Assembly (NCBI RefSeq): GCF_001524445.2
Contig: NZ_CP013417.1
Location: forward strand, 3,844,001-3,908,000
Direction: 5' to 3'
DNA: 64,000 nucleotides
Source: Burkholderia savannae
Lineage (GTDB): Bacteria > Pseudomonadota > Gammaproteobacteria > Burkholderiales > Burkholderiaceae
The position numbers and the translations under genes were made by a program. Of the stretch, positions 26,891-37,085 are shown one piece after another (the stretch's first letter is position 1; each line of letters starts with the position of its first letter). The notes beneath the pieces were generated by a model. That model made no database searches. It was not told where the DNA came from and worked only from the letters and a program-made list of their open reading frames with translations.

Positions 26891-28570
26891 ATGCAGCAGG
26901 ACCTTTTGACGGCGACGCACCGGGTGACGAACCAGGCGCCGCCGCTTCACGATTACAACGCGTTTGAAACAGATGCCGCGCTCGTCGAGGCCGTTGAACG
27001 GTACGGCGCGAGCTGGCATCGAACGGCGCTCGCGCGCGACGGCGCCGCGCTGACGACGCCCGATACGCTCGCGCTCGCCGATCTCGCGAACCGGCACGCG
27101 CCTGAACTGTCGACGCACAGCCCGCGCGGCGAACGGATCGACGCACTCGAATTTCATCCGAGCTGGCACCGGCTGCTCGCGCTGCTGCGCGGCGAAGGAC
27201 TGCATGCGCTGCCGTTCTCCGAGCCGCGGCCGGGCGCGATGGCCGCGCGCTGCGCCGGCTATTACCTGCATGCGCAGCTCGAATCCGGCTCGCTCTGCCC
27301 GCTCACGATGACGTTCGCGAGCATTCCGGTGCTGCAACGCGAACCGGCCCTTTTTGCGACGCTGCGCGACAAGCTCTACTCGCGCGAGCACGACGCGCGC
27401 GACGTGCCGCTGCCGCACAAGCGCTCGATGATGGTCGGCATGGGCATGACGGAAAAGCAGGGCGGCTCCGACGTGCGCAGCAACGAGACGCAAGCGTATC
27501 CGCTCGACGCGGGCGGGCGCGGCCGGGCGTATCGGCTCGTCGGCCACAAATGGTTCTTTTCCGCGCCGCAATGCGACGCGCATCTCGTGCTCGCGCGCAC
27601 GTCCGAACACGCGGGCATCTCGTGCTTCTACGTGCCGCGCTTTTCGCCCGACGGCGGCAAGAACGCGGTGCAGGTGCAACGCCTGAAGGACAAGCTCGGC
27701 AACCGCTCGAACGCGAGCAGCGAAGTCGAGTTCCTGAACGCGTACGGCGTGATGATCGGCGACGAAGGGCGCGGCGTGCCGACGATCATCGAGATGGCGA
27801 ACTACACGCGGCTCGATTGCGTGATCGGCAGCGCGGCGCTGATGCGCGCGGCGCTCGTGCAGGCGATCCATCACGCGCGGCATCGCAGCGCGTTCGGCCG
27901 CGCGCTCGCCGATCAGCCGCTGATGCGCAACGTGCTCGCCGATCTCGCGCTCGAATCCGAAGCGGCGACCGCACTCTTCATGCGGCTCGCGCACGCGTTC
28001 GAAGAAGACGCGGCCGCGCGCTCGCCGCTCGCGCGCGGCTGGCGCCGCATCGTCACGCCGGCCGCGAAATTCTGGGTCTGCAAGCGCACGCTCGAGTTCA
28101 CGGGCGAAGCGATGGAAGTATGGGGCGGCAACGGCTACGTCGAGACCGCGCCGATGGCGCGCTTCTACCGCGAAGCGCCCGTCAATTCGATCTGGGAAGG
28201 CTCGGGCAACGTGATGTGCCTCGACGTGTTGCGCGCGATCGAGCGCGAGCCCGACGCGGCCGCCGCGCTCTTCGACGAATGGCGGGACGCGGCGAAGCGC
28301 AGCGCGCCGCTTGCCGACGCGCTCGCGGAACTGACGCGCGCGCTGTCCCTCGAACCCGAGCAACGCGAAGCGTGCGCGCGCCGGATCGCGCAACGCATCG
28401 CACTCGTCGCGCAGGCCTCGCTGCTGCTGCGCGACGGGCCGTCCGCCGTCGCCGAGGCGTTCGCCGCCACGCGCTTGGGCCACGCCAGCAGCGAAACCGG
28501 ACGCGTATTCGGCACGCTGCCGGCCACCATCGATCACGCCGCGCTCATCGAGCGGGCGTTCCCGGCCTGA
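26891..28570 (+). CDS. AidB-like acyl-CoA dehydrogenase
   Basis: 559 residues. It opens THRVTNQAPPLHDYNAFETD, as AidB does. GMGMTEKQGGSDVRSNET is the acyl-CoA dehydrogenase FAD/substrate motif, and EVWGGNGYVETAPMARFYRE is the region around the catalytic loop. AidB of E. coli is a flavoprotein of the alkylation (Ada) response that can bind DNA and has weak isovaleryl-CoA dehydrogenase activity. Here it is not near ada or alkB but beside alcohol and aldehyde dehydrogenases. The ATG at 26891 follows GGGAGACAAAGGC; 26876 is an alternative start. Confidence 0.88.
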   Translation: MQQDLLTATHRVTNQAPPLHDYNAFETDAALVEAVERYGASWHRTALARDGAALTTPDTLALADLANRHAPELSTHSPRGERIDALEFHPSWHRLLALLRGEGLHALPFSEPRPGAMAARCAGYYLHAQLESGSLCPLTMTFASIPVLQREPALFATLRDKLYSREHDARDVPLPHKRSMMVGMGMTEKQGGSDVRSNETQAYPLDAGGRGRAYRLVGHKWFFSAPQCDAHLVLARTSEHAGISCFYVPRFSPDGGKNAVQVQRLKDKLGNRSNASSEVEFLNAYGVMIGDEGRGVPTIIEMANYTRLDCVIGSAALMRAALVQAIHHARHRSAFGRALADQPLMRNVLADLALESEAATALFMRLAHAFEEDAAARSPLARGWRRIVTPAAKFWVCKRTLEFTGEAMEVWGGNGYVETAPMARFYREAPVNSIWEGSGNVMCLDVLRAIEREPDAAAALFDEWRDAAKRSAPLADALAELTRALSLEPEQREACARRIAQRIALVAQASLLLRDGPSAVAEAFAATRLGHASSETGRVFGTLPATIDHAALIERAFPA

Positions 28571-28603
28571 AGCCGGCCGCACCCGTATCGCACAGGAGAC
28601 GCC

Positions 28604-30022
28604 ATGAAGAACGATCTGCCCGGTTTAGCCACGCTCGACGCGCTGCTGCGCGACCAGCGCGCCGCGTATCTGCGCGCGCCGTATCCGTCGTGGGCGACGC
28701 GCGCCGACCACCTGCGCGCGTTGCGCAAGATGCTGCTCGAGAACCGCGACGCGCTCGCGGCCGCGATCAGCGCCGATTTCGGCCACCGCGCGAAGGAAGA
28801 AGTGCTGATGTCCGAGATCTGGCTCGCGAAAGAGGAAATCGACGAGGCGCTCAAGCACGGCAAGCGCTGGATCAAGCCGAAGAGCCGGACGATGAACAAG
28901 TGGTTGCGCCCGGCGCGCGCGAAGGTGATGCCGCAGCCGCTCGGCGTCGTCGGCATCGTCGTGCCGTGGAACTACCCGGTGCTGCTCGCGGCCGGGCCGC
29001 TCATCTGCGCGCTCGCCGCCGGCAATCGCGCGCTCATCAAGATGTCCGAACTGACGCCGCGCACGTCGCAATTGTTCGAAGAGCTGATCGCGAAGACTTT
29101 CGCGCGCGATCACGTGGCGGTCGTCAACGGCGATGCGGAAATCGGCGCCGCGTTCAGCGGGCTGCCGTTCGACCACCTGCTCTTCACCGGCTCGACGAAC
29201 GTCGGCCGCCACGTGATGCGCGCGGCCGCCGAGAACCTCACGCCCGTCACGCTCGAGCTCGGCGGCAAGTCGCCCGTGATCGTCGGGCCGCGCGCGCGCT
29301 TCGATATGGCGGTGGACGCGATCGTCACCGGCAAGACGCTGAATGCGGGCCAGACCTGCATCGCGCCCGACTACGTGCTCGTGCCGCGCGGCAAGGAGGC
29401 GGCATTCGTCGCGCGGGCGCGCGAGCGGATGGCGAAGCTCTATCCGAATCTGTCGACGAATCCGGATTACACGTCGATCATCTCCGAGCGCCACTTCGCA
29501 CGGCTGCAGCGGCTCGCGAGCGAAGCGCAGGAAGCGGGCGCGCAACTGCATCCGCTCACCGACGCGGCGCCCGATCCCGCGCTGCGCCGGTTGCCGCCCG
29601 TGCTCGTCACGCAGGCGCCTGACGCGTCGCAACTGATGCAGGAAGAGATCTTCGGGCCGCTGCTGCCAATCGTCCCGTACGACACGCTCGACGACGCGAT
29701 CGCATACGTGAACGCGCGGCCGCGGCCGCTCGCGCTGTACCTGTTCGACGAAGACAACGCGAGCGTCGAGCGCGTGATGCGCGACACGATCTCGGGCGGC
29801 GTGACGGTCAACGACACGCTGATGCACATCGCGTGCGGCACGCTGCCGTTCGGCGGCGTCGGCGCGAGCGGGATGGGTGCGTACCACGGCTACGACGGCT
29901 TCGTCACGTTCTCGAAGATGAAGCCCGTGCTCACGCAGCCGCGCCTGAACACGCGCGCGATGATCGCGCCGCCATATGGCAAGCGCTTCGCGGCGATCCT
30001 CAAGCTGATGCTGAGGTTCTGA
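28604..30022 (+). CDS. Aldehyde dehydrogenase, coniferyl-aldehyde dehydrogenase type
   Basis: 472 residues. GIVVPWNYPVLLAAGPL (cofactor loop), VTLELGGKSPVIVGP with catalytic Glu, and LNAGQTCIAPDYVLVP with catalytic Cys. Ends PYGKRFAAILKLMLRF, typical of the CalB-like clade, which oxidises coniferyl and other hydrophobic aldehydes to acids with NAD(P)+. Starts 33 bp after the AidB-like gene, so cotranscribed. With the divergent GMC enzyme it could finish oxidation of an aromatic or long-chain alcohol. Substrate is inference. Confidence 0.88.
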   Translation: MKNDLPGLATLDALLRDQRAAYLRAPYPSWATRADHLRALRKMLLENRDALAAAISADFGHRAKEEVLMSEIWLAKEEIDEALKHGKRWIKPKSRTMNKWLRPARAKVMPQPLGVVGIVVPWNYPVLLAAGPLICALAAGNRALIKMSELTPRTSQLFEELIAKTFARDHVAVVNGDAEIGAAFSGLPFDHLLFTGSTNVGRHVMRAAAENLTPVTLELGGKSPVIVGPRARFDMAVDAIVTGKTLNAGQTCIAPDYVLVPRGKEAAFVARARERMAKLYPNLSTNPDYTSIISERHFARLQRLASEAQEAGAQLHPLTDAAPDPALRRLPPVLVTQAPDASQLMQEEIFGPLLPIVPYDTLDDAIAYVNARPRPLALYLFDEDNASVERVMRDTISGGVTVNDTLMHIACGTLPFGGVGASGMGAYHGYDGFVTFSKMKPVLTQPRLNTRAMIAPPYGKRFAAILKLMLRF

Positions 30023-30050
30023 TGCGCGCTCGCCGATGCAAGGCGAACGA

Positions 30051-30080
30051 AGGGCCGCTGAGCGCGGCCCTTTTTCTTTT
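30051..30080 (+). terminator. Rho-independent terminator after the aldehyde dehydrogenase gene
   Basis: 8-bp stem (30051-30058 with 30064-30071), 5-base loop, then TTTTTCTTTT; 28 bp after the stop. Confidence 0.92.
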
Positions 30081-30108
30081 TGCGATGCGCGCAGGCAGGC
30101 GCACCTGC

Positions 30109-30315
30109 TCAGCCGCCCGCGATCAGTGCGATCGAGCCCGCCGTCTCCGGCAGCGCGCACGCGTGCGCGCGATTCGCTTCGGTATCCCAACGACGGAGCG
30201 CGCGGCCCGCGGTGCCGGTCAAGCAAAGCGCTGCTTCGCCGTCCCGCCGCATGGAGCTTTCGCCGACGCCGCAGCGCATGTCGCCGATTCGTTCGATGAT
30301 TTCGGGCGCGTGCAT
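30109..30315 (-). pseudogene. Truncated SMP-30/gluconolactonase-family gene (N-terminal remnant)
   Basis: 68 codons starting 5 bp after the uronate dehydrogenase stop. The sequence runs IERIGDMRCGVGESSMRRDGE, then ALRRWDTEANRAHACALPE and GSIALIAGG before a stop. SMP-30 lactonases begin with a metal-binding Glu in a GESP motif, then a LxRWDP strand and an xxGSIA strand; all three are recognisable here, in order and at the right distances, but the remaining ~220 residues of the six-blade propeller are absent and the aromatic strand in between is eroded. Lactonases of this family hydrolyse the aldarolactone made by uronate dehydrogenase, so the gene probably completed the operon before decay. 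Confidence 0.6.
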
Positions 30316-30320
30316 GCGCG

Positions 30321-31190
30321 TCAGTCTCCGAACGGCCCGGCCGTCACGAACGCGCCGCCCTGATAGCGGCGCACCGGATCGTCGTCGGCAAGCGGCGGCT
30401 GCGTGCGCTCGATCCGCTCGCGCCACGGCTCGCTCGATTGCGTCGGCCGGTAGCCGAGATGCGCGGCGCGCGCGTTGTCCCACCACGCGTCGCGATTCGC
30501 CGACACCCCGTAGACGATCGTGCAGCCCACGCGCGGCACGAACATCGCGCGGGCCACGAGCTGCTCCAGATCGTCGTAGCCGAGCCACGTGACGAGCATC
30601 CGGCGATCCTTCGGCTCCGGGAACGACGAGCCGATCCGGATGCACACGCTCTCGATTCCGTAGCGATCGTGATGGAACCGCGCGAGCTGCTCGCCGAACG
30701 CCTTGCTCAAGCCGTAGTAGCCGTCGGGGCGCGCGGGCGCGGCCGCGTCGATGCGCTCGCCCTGCTCGTAGAAGCCCGTTACGTGATTCGAGCTCGCGAA
30801 CACGACGCGGCGCACGCCGTGCCGGCGCGCCGCCTCGTACACGTGGTACGTGCCCGCGATGTTCGCGGGCAGCACCGCATCGAACGGATGCTCGACCGAC
30901 ACGCCGCCGAAATGCACGATCACGTCGACGCCGCGCACGAGCGCGTCGACGGCCGCCGCGTCCGACAGATCGCAGCGCGCGCTTTCCTCGCCCGGCCGCG
31001 CGTCGCCGAGCGGCGCGATGTCGGACACGCGCACGGCGTCCGCGTAGCGACGCAGCCGCTCGCGCAGCACGCGGCCGAGACCGCCGGCCGCGCCCGTCAG
31101 CAGGATGCGGCCGCAGTGCGTGAGAACGCCGTCGAGCGGATCGCCGTCCGCCGTCGGCGCGCCGGTGTTCGAACGCAGGAGGTCGGTCAT
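30321..31190 (-). CDS. NAD-dependent epimerase/dehydratase, uronate dehydrogenase-like
   Basis: 289 residues, extended SDR fold: GRILLTGAAGGLGRVLRERL (about 29-48, NAD-binding), CDLSDAAAV, and the catalytic YYGLSKAFGEQLAR (Tyr-x3-Lys). RIGSSFPEPKDRRMLVTWLG is a stretch seen in uronate dehydrogenases, which oxidise D-galacturonate or D-glucuronate to the aldarolactone. An N-terminal extension of about 25 residues precedes the fold. It lies 2 bp after garD in an aldarate operon, which strongly supports the substrate class. The start at 31190 follows GGAGGTCGGTC. Confidence 0.83.
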   Translation of the reverse strand: MTDLLRSNTGAPTADGDPLDGVLTHCGRILLTGAAGGLGRVLRERLRRYADAVRVSDIAPLGDARPGEESARCDLSDAAAVDALVRGVDVIVHFGGVSVEHPFDAVLPANIAGTYHVYEAARRHGVRRVVFASSNHVTGFYEQGERIDAAAPARPDGYYGLSKAFGEQLARFHHDRYGIESVCIRIGSSFPEPKDRRMLVTWLGYDDLEQLVARAMFVPRVGCTIVYGVSANRDAWWDNARAAHLGYRPTQSSEPWRERIERTQPPLADDDPVRRYQGGAFVTAGPFGD

Positions 31191-31192
31191 GA

Positions 31193-32794
31193 TCAGGTCA
31201 CCGGCGCGGGGTTGAACAGGACGAGCGCGTTGTGCAGCCCGAGCTTGTCGGCGCACACCTTGCGGCGGCCGCTCGCGACGTCGAGGATCAGATGGAACAG
31301 CTCCCAGCCGACGTCGGCGATGCTCGCCTCGCCGGTCGCGATGCGGCCCGCATCGAGATCGATCAGATCGTGCCACCGCTCGCTCAATGCCTTGCGCGTC
31401 GACACCTTGACGACAGGCGCCATCGCGAGGCCGTACGGCGTGCCGCGCCCCGTCGTGAACACCTGCAGGTTGATGCCCGACGCGAGCTGCAGCGTGCCGC
31501 AGACGAAGTCGCTCGCGGGCGTCGCCGCGAAGACGAGCCCCTTGCGCCGCACCTTCTCGCCGGGACCGAGCACGTCGACGATCGGGCTCGTGCCCGATTT
31601 CACGATCGAACCGAGCGCCTTTTCGACGACGTTCGACAGCCCGCCCGTCTTGTTGCCGGGCGAAGGGTTCGCGCTGCGGTCGGTTTCGCCGCGCAACAGG
31701 TAATCGTCATACCACGCCATCTCGCGCAGCAGCGCGCGGCCGACGTCCTCGTCGATCGCGCGCGGCGTCAGCAGATGAATCGCGTCGCGCACCTCGGTCA
31801 CTTCGGAGAACATCACGGTGCCGCCCGCGCGCACGATCAGATCGGCCGCGAAGCCGACGGCCGGGTTCGCGGTGACGCCCGAGAACGCGTCGCTGCCGCC
31901 GCACTGCACGCCGACGACGAGATCGGACGCCGGGCACGGCTCGCGGCGGCGGCGGTTCAAATGCGCGAGACGCGTCTCGGCCATCGCCATGATCGCGTCG
32001 ACCATCCCGCCGAAGCCGTCGAACGCTTCGTCCTGCAGACGAAGCACGGGCGAATCGGCGCTGCCCGCGACCTCGATCGGAATGCGGCCGCCCGGCGCGA
32101 GCGATTCCGGCACGAGGCGCTCGGGCACGAGCTTCTCGCAGCCGAGGCCGATCACCATCACCTCGCCGCCGAAGTTCGGATTGAGCGCGAGATTCTGCAG
32201 CGTGCGGATCGGCACGATCGCGGCCGGCGCGTTGATCGCGACGCCGCAGCCGTACGTGTGGTTCAGCGCGACGACGTCGTCGACGTGCGGATAGCGCGGC
32301 AGCAGCTCGCGCCTGATCCGCTCGACCACATGGTCGGTGACGCCCGCGACGCACTGCACGCTCGTCATGATGCCGAGCACGTTCTTCGTGCCGACCGTGC
32401 CGTCCGCGTTGCGATAGCCGTCGAACGCGTAGCCCTCGAGCTTCGGCAGCTTCGGATCGGCGCGCGTCGCGAGCGGCAGCTCGGCGAGCGCGGGCGCCGA
32501 CGGCAGCTTCACCGCATGCTCGTTGACCCAACTGCCGCGCGGCAGCGGCTTCGCCGCGTAGCCGATCACTTCGCCGTAGCGAATCACCGCGTCGCCTTCG
32601 GCGAGATCGGCGAGCGCGACCTTGTGGCCCTGCGGCACGCCTTCGGCCAGCACGGTGCCGTCGCCGAGCGTCGCGCCGGCGGGCAGGCCGCGTGCGTTGA
32701 CGACGATCGCGACGTTGTCGCTGTCGTGCACGCGGATCGTCAGCGCGCTGTCCGATCGCGTGCGCGCGTCGTCGGTCGAGGTGGATTCCTGCAT
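31193..32794 (-). CDS. garD: Galactarate dehydratase
   Basis: 533 residues, close to GarD of E. coli over its length (SAF-like N-terminal domain [89 protein letters not shown]; final [15 protein letters not shown]). It dehydrates meso-galactarate to 5-dehydro-4-deoxy-D-glucarate in the cytoplasm, an iron-dependent reaction. The UxaA family also includes altronate dehydratase, but the wording is GarD-like. 28 bp downstream of the first glucarate dehydratase gene, within the aldarate operon. Confidence 0.93.
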   Translation of the reverse strand: MQESTSTDDARTRSDSALTIRVHDSDNVAIVVNARGLPAGATLGDGTVLAEGVPQGHKVALADLAEGDAVIRYGEVIGYAAKPLPRGSWVNEHAVKLPSAPALAELPLATRADPKLPKLEGYAFDGYRNADGTVGTKNVLGIMTSVQCVAGVTDHVVERIRRELLPRYPHVDDVVALNHTYGCGVAINAPAAIVPIRTLQNLALNPNFGGEVMVIGLGCEKLVPERLVPESLAPGGRIPIEVAGSADSPVLRLQDEAFDGFGGMVDAIMAMAETRLAHLNRRRREPCPASDLVVGVQCGGSDAFSGVTANPAVGFAADLIVRAGGTVMFSEVTEVRDAIHLLTPRAIDEDVGRALLREMAWYDDYLLRGETDRSANPSPGNKTGGLSNVVEKALGSIVKSGTSPIVDVLGPGEKVRRKGLVFAATPASDFVCGTLQLASGINLQVFTTGRGTPYGLAMAPVVKVSTRKALSERWHDLIDLDAGRIATGEASIADVGWELFHLILDVASGRRKVCADKLGLHNALVLFNPAPVT

Positions 32795-32822
32795 CGAATG
32801 CTCCGTGATGGGCGGGCGTCGC

Positions 32823-34184
32823 TCAACGCACGAGACAGGGCCGCTTGTTGTCGAACGTCCAGTTCGGCACCAGGTACTGCATCGCGAGCGAATCGTCGCG
32901 GCTGCCGAGGCCGTGCTTCAGATACAGTGCGTGCGCGGCTTCGAGCGCGTCCTCGTCGATGTCGACGCCGAGCCCGCCGCGCTGCGGCACGGCGACGTGG
33001 CCGTCCTCGATGCGCAGCGGCTCGCGCGTGAGGCGCTGGCCGTCCTGCCAGATCCAGTGCGTGTCGATCGCGGTGATGGCGCCGGGCGCGGCCGCCGCGA
33101 CGTGCGTGAACATCGCGAGCGAAATGTCGAAGTGATTGTTCGAATGCGAGCCCCACGTGAGCCCCCATTCGTCGCACAGCTGCGCGACGCGCACCGAGCC
33201 GCGCATCGTCCAGAAATGCGGGTCGGCGAGCGGAATGTCCACCGAGCCGAGCCGGATCGCGTGGCCGAGCTGACGCCAGTCGGTCGCGATCATGTTGGTC
33301 GCCGTGCGCAGCCCCGTCGCGCGGCGGAACTCGGCCATGATCTCGCGGCCCGAATAGCCGGCCTCCGCGCCGCACGGATCTTCCGCGTACGCAAGCACGC
33401 CGTCCTTGCCGCGACAGAGGCGAATCGCCTCCTGCAGCGGCCACGCGCCGTTCGGGTCGAGCGTCACGCGCGCGTGCGGAAAGCGCTTTGCGAGCGCGCT
33501 CACCGCGGCGATCTCTTCGTCGCCCGACAGCACGCCGCCCTTCAGTTTGAAGTCCTGAAATCCGTAGCGCGCGTGCGCGGCCTCGGCAAGACGCACGATC
33601 GCATCGGGCGTGAGCGCCGCTTCGTTGCGCAAGCGAAACCACGCATCGTCGGATTCGGCTTCGCTGCGGTAATCGAGATCGGTGCGGTTTCGATCGCCGA
33701 CATAGAACAGGTAGCCGAGCATCGGCACGCGGTTGCGCTGCTGGCCTTCGCCGAGCAGCGCGGCCACCGGCACGCCGAGATGCTGGCCGAGCAGATCGAG
33801 CAGCGCGGCTTCGAGCGCCGTCACCGCGTGAATCGCGATGCGCAGGTCGAACGTCTGCAGGCCGCGGCCGCCCGCGTCGCGATCGGCGAAGCGGGCGCGC
33901 ACCGCATTCAGCACGTCCTGCCAGCGGCCGAGCGGCTGGCCGACGACGAGCGCGCGCGCATCCTCCAGCGTGCGGCGAATGCCTTCTCCGCCGGGCACCT
34001 CGCCGACGCCGGTGTGGCCCGCGCTGTCGCGGATCAGCACGACGTTGCGCGTGAAGAACGGAGCGTGCGCGCCGCTCAGGTTCAACAGCATGCTGTCGCG
34101 TCCGGCGACGGGCACGACGCGCATGTCGGACACGACGGGCGCCGCCGTGCGGCTCGATTCGGTTTGATTCACGAGTGTCTCCAT
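32823..34184 (-). CDS. gudD: Glucarate dehydratase (copy proximal to garD)
   Basis: 453 residues, enolase superfamily. DFKLKGGV carries the catalytic Lys, VTLDPNGAW and YAEDPCG the metal ligands, and [17 protein letters not shown] the catalytic His. It converts D-glucarate or L-idarate to 5-dehydro-4-deoxy-D-glucarate. Length equals E. coli GudD (446) plus a short N-terminus. The start METLVNQ at 34184 lies 8 bp after the stop of a paralogous gene; no strong ribosome site, so translational coupling is likely. Shares a 137-bp identical DNA segment with that paralogue. Confidence 0.92.
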   Translation of the reverse strand: METLVNQTESSRTAAPVVSDMRVVPVAGRDSMLLNLSGAHAPFFTRNVVLIRDSAGHTGVGEVPGGEGIRRTLEDARALVVGQPLGRWQDVLNAVRARFADRDAGGRGLQTFDLRIAIHAVTALEAALLDLLGQHLGVPVAALLGEGQQRNRVPMLGYLFYVGDRNRTDLDYRSEAESDDAWFRLRNEAALTPDAIVRLAEAAHARYGFQDFKLKGGVLSGDEEIAAVSALAKRFPHARVTLDPNGAWPLQEAIRLCRGKDGVLAYAEDPCGAEAGYSGREIMAEFRRATGLRTATNMIATDWRQLGHAIRLGSVDIPLADPHFWTMRGSVRVAQLCDEWGLTWGSHSNNHFDISLAMFTHVAAAAPGAITAIDTHWIWQDGQRLTREPLRIEDGHVAVPQRGGLGVDIDEDALEAAHALYLKHGLGSRDDSLAMQYLVPNWTFDNKRPCLVR

Positions 34185-34579
34185 CGAAGCGTTCAGGCGC
34201 CGCGCCCGACCGCGCGCGCAGCGGCGCCGAAGCTCGGCCGTTTCGGATCGTACGTCCAGCCCGGCACCAGGTATTGCATCGCCCGTGCGTCGTCGCGTGC
34301 GCCGGGCCCGAGGGTTTCGTACAGCGCGTGCGCCTCGAACACGCGCGCCATGTCGAGTTCGATGCCGAGCCCCGGCCGGTCCGGCACGGCCGCGTGTCCG
34401 CGCTCGATCGAAAGCGGCTCGCGCGTCAGGCGTTCGTCGGCTTCCTGCCAGATCCAGTGCGTGTCGATCGCGGTGATGGCGCCGGGCGCGGCCGCCGCGA
34501 CGTGCGTGAACATCGCGAGCGAAATGTCGAAGTGATTGTTCGAATGCGAGCCCCACGTGAGCCCCCATTCGTCGCACAG
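33043..34579. repeat. 137-bp perfect direct repeat shared by the two glucarate dehydratase genes
   Basis: 33043-33179 and 34443-34579 are identical over 137 bp; the match continues for about 60 bp with three mismatches (to about 33242). It encodes the active-site region [16 protein letters not shown] and the [10 protein letters not shown] strand. The rest of the genes differ far more, including at silent sites, so the stretch points to recent gene conversion or strong purifying exchange. Confidence 0.88.
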
Positions 34580-35629
34580 TTGCGCGACGCGCACCGAGCC
34601 CTGCATCGTCCAGAAATGCGGGTCGGCGAGCGGAATGTCCACCGCCTGCAGCAATGCCGCGTGGCCGAGCTGGCGCCAGTCGGTCGCGACCATGTTGGTC
34701 GCCGTCGGCACGCCGGTCGCGCGCTTGAACTCGGCCATGATCTCGCGGCCCGAATAGCCGGCCTCCGCGCCGCACGGATCTTCCGCGTACGCGAGCAGAT
34801 CGCGCCGCCCCTTGCAAAGCGCGATCGCCTCGTCGAGCGACCACGCGCCGTTCGGATCGAGCGTCACGCGCGCGTGCGGAAAACGCGCCTTGATCGCCGC
34901 CACCGCTTCCATCTCGTCCTCGCCGTCCATCACGCCGCCCTTCAGCTTGAAGTCGGCGAAGCCGTAGCGATCGGCCGCGGCTTCGGCCAAGCGCGCGATC
35001 TGCGCGGGCGTCGTCGCGGCTTCGCGGCGCACGCGCAGCCACGCGTCGCCGCCGTCGGCGCCCGCCGGATACGGCAGATCGGTGTGGCGGCGCTCGCCGA
35101 CGTAAAACAGGTACGCGAGCATCGGCACCGCGTCGCGCTGCCGGCCCGCGCCGAGCAGGTCGGCGACGGGCGCGCCGACGAACTGCCCGAGCAGGTCGAG
35201 CAGCGCCGCTTCGACCGCGGTCACGACGTTGTCCATCCTCAGATTGATCTCGTGCGGCTGCCGCAGCACCGCTGCCTCCGACGCCGACGTCACCTGGTGC
35301 ACGGTCGCCTGATGCGCGGCGGGGCCGTCGCCCGCGAGCGCGCGGCGAATGTCGGCGAGCACGCCGTTCATGCGGCCGATCGGCTGCCCGACGACGAGCG
35401 GCGCCGCGCGCTCCAGCGCGCGGCGAATGCCTTCGCCGCCCGGCACTTCGCCCGCGCCGACATGCCCGGCGCCATCGTTCAGGATCACGATGTTTCGCGT
35501 GAAGAACGGCGCGTGCGCGCCGCACAGGTTGAGCAGCATGCTGTCGCGCCCCGCGACGGGAATCACCTGCATCCGCGTGACGCGCGGCGTGTGCGCGCGC
35601 GCGACGGCTTCGATCATATTGGACGTCAT
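34193..35629 (-). CDS. Glucarate dehydratase paralogue (GudX/second GudD)
   Basis: 478 residues, the same enolase-superfamily motifs as its neighbour: [24 protein letters not shown] and [11 protein letters not shown] are all intact, so it is probably active. It differs by an insertion of about 15 residues at 100-125 (around [18 protein letters not shown]) and a longer C-terminus. E. coli also has a GudD-GudX pair, where GudX is a weaker enzyme; which copy here is which cannot be told by eye. 15 bp after the permease gene. Confidence 0.9.
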   Translation of the reverse strand: MTSNMIEAVARAHTPRVTRMQVIPVAGRDSMLLNLCGAHAPFFTRNIVILNDGAGHVGAGEVPGGEGIRRALERAAPLVVGQPIGRMNGVLADIRRALAGDGPAAHQATVHQVTSASEAAVLRQPHEINLRMDNVVTAVEAALLDLLGQFVGAPVADLLGAGRQRDAVPMLAYLFYVGERRHTDLPYPAGADGGDAWLRVRREAATTPAQIARLAEAAADRYGFADFKLKGGVMDGEDEMEAVAAIKARFPHARVTLDPNGAWSLDEAIALCKGRRDLLAYAEDPCGAEAGYSGREIMAEFKRATGVPTATNMVATDWRQLGHAALLQAVDIPLADPHFWTMQGSVRVAQLCDEWGLTWGSHSNNHFDISLAMFTHVAAAAPGAITAIDTHWIWQEADERLTREPLSIERGHAAVPDRPGLGIELDMARVFEAHALYETLGPGARDDARAMQYLVPGWTYDPKRPSFGAAARAVGRGA

Positions 35630-35644
35630 GTCCGATGGCTCCGC

Positions 35645-37000
35645 TTACGATGCCGGCTTCAGCTCGACGCGCTTGATCTCGCCCACCACGAACAGATAGC
35701 AGACGCAAGCGACAAGCGCATGAAGCCCCACGTAGACCAGCGCGCCGTTGAACGAGCCGGTCCGGTTGACGATGTAGCCGATCGCGATCGGCGTCGTGAT
35801 GCTCGACAGATTGCCGAACGTGTTCATCAGCGCGCCGGACAGGCCCGCGATCTGCTTGGGCGCGGTATCCGAATTGACCGCCCAGCCGAGCGCGCCCATG
35901 CCCTTGCCGAAGAACGACAGCGCCATGACCGCGACGACGATCCCCTGCGCGTCGACGTAATTGCACACCACCATGCTGACCGACAGCAGCATCCCGAGCA
36001 CGATCGGCACCTTGCGCGCGACCGACAGCGACGCGCCGCGCCGCAACAGCGCATCGGAGATGATCCCGCCGAGAATGCCGCCGAGGAAGCCGCACACGGC
36101 CGGCATCGACGCGACGAAGCCCGCCTTCAGGATCGACATCCCGCGCGCCTGCACGAGGTACACCGGGAACCATGTGATGAAGAAGTACGTGAGCGCGTTG
36201 ATGCAATACTGCGCGACGTAGACGCCCATCATCATCCGGTTCCTCAGCAGTTGGCCGATGTAGCCGAGATCTGGGCCTTCCGTCTTCGCGACGCCCGCGC
36301 GATCCATGTTGACGAGGCCGCCGCCGTTCTCGATGTATTCGATCTCCGCGCGCGTCATGCGCGGATGATCCTTCGGATCACGTACGAAGAGCCGCCACGC
36401 GAACGCCGCCGCGACGCCGATCGTGCCCATCACGATGAATACGTAGTGCCAGCTGAACGTGTGGACGAGCCACGCCATCAGCGGCGCGAAGATCACGGTG
36501 GCCGCGTACTGCGCGGAATTGAAGATCGCCGATGCGGTGCCGCGCTCGCTGGCCGGGAACCACGCGGCGACGATCCGGCTGTTGGCCGGAAACGAGGGCG
36601 CTTCGGCGGCGCCGACGAGAAAGCGCAGCGCGAACACAACCGCGATCGCGGCCATGCCGGAGAAGAAGCCGATTGCGCCTTGCGCGAACGTGAAGATCGA
36701 CCACATCAGGATGCTCGCCGCATAAACGCGCCGGGAACCGAAACGATCGAGCAGCCACCCGCCCGGAATCTGCGCGATCACGTACGCCCAGCCGAATGCG
36801 GAGAAGATGTAGCCGAGCGACACCGCGTCGACGCCGAGATCCTTTTGCATCGCCGAGCCGGCGATCGAGATCGTCGCGCGGTCCGCGTAGTTGATCGTCG
36901 TCACGACGAACAGCATCGCGAGGATCATGAAGCGCACGCGGCTCATGCGCTCGACGCGCGGCGTGCTGTGCGCACCCACGGCGGGGGCTTTGATGTCCAT
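35645..37000 (-). CDS. Glucarate/galactarate MFS transporter (GudP/GarP-like)
   Basis: 451 residues, 12 membrane helices. [20 protein letters not shown] in helix 1, [15 protein letters not shown] as loop 2-3 motif A, and [17 protein letters not shown] match the anion:cation symporter (ACS) branch that contains GudP and GarP. It should import aldarates with H+. GGAGGAGACA lies just before the start at 37000. Followed 15 bp later by the dehydratase genes, so it supplies their substrate. Confidence 0.9.
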   Translation of the reverse strand: MDIKAPAVGAHSTPRVERMSRVRFMILAMLFVVTTINYADRATISIAGSAMQKDLGVDAVSLGYIFSAFGWAYVIAQIPGGWLLDRFGSRRVYAASILMWSIFTFAQGAIGFFSGMAAIAVVFALRFLVGAAEAPSFPANSRIVAAWFPASERGTASAIFNSAQYAATVIFAPLMAWLVHTFSWHYVFIVMGTIGVAAAFAWRLFVRDPKDHPRMTRAEIEYIENGGGLVNMDRAGVAKTEGPDLGYIGQLLRNRMMMGVYVAQYCINALTYFFITWFPVYLVQARGMSILKAGFVASMPAVCGFLGGILGGIISDALLRRGASLSVARKVPIVLGMLLSVSMVVCNYVDAQGIVVAVMALSFFGKGMGALGWAVNSDTAPKQIAGLSGALMNTFGNLSSITTPIAIGYIVNRTGSFNGALVYVGLHALVACVCYLFVVGEIKRVELKPAS

Positions 37001-37085
37001 TGTCTCCTCCTTCCGCCGGCGTCCATTATGCGCCGGTCGTTTCAGCGCCGGGCCCGTGCGGCCCGGCTTCGCGCGACTATCGCGT

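Noticed and set aside
32823..36206. 1127-codon minus ORF
   Set aside because: Contains the glucarate dehydratase at its 3' end; upstream part is out of frame with the paralogue and permease.
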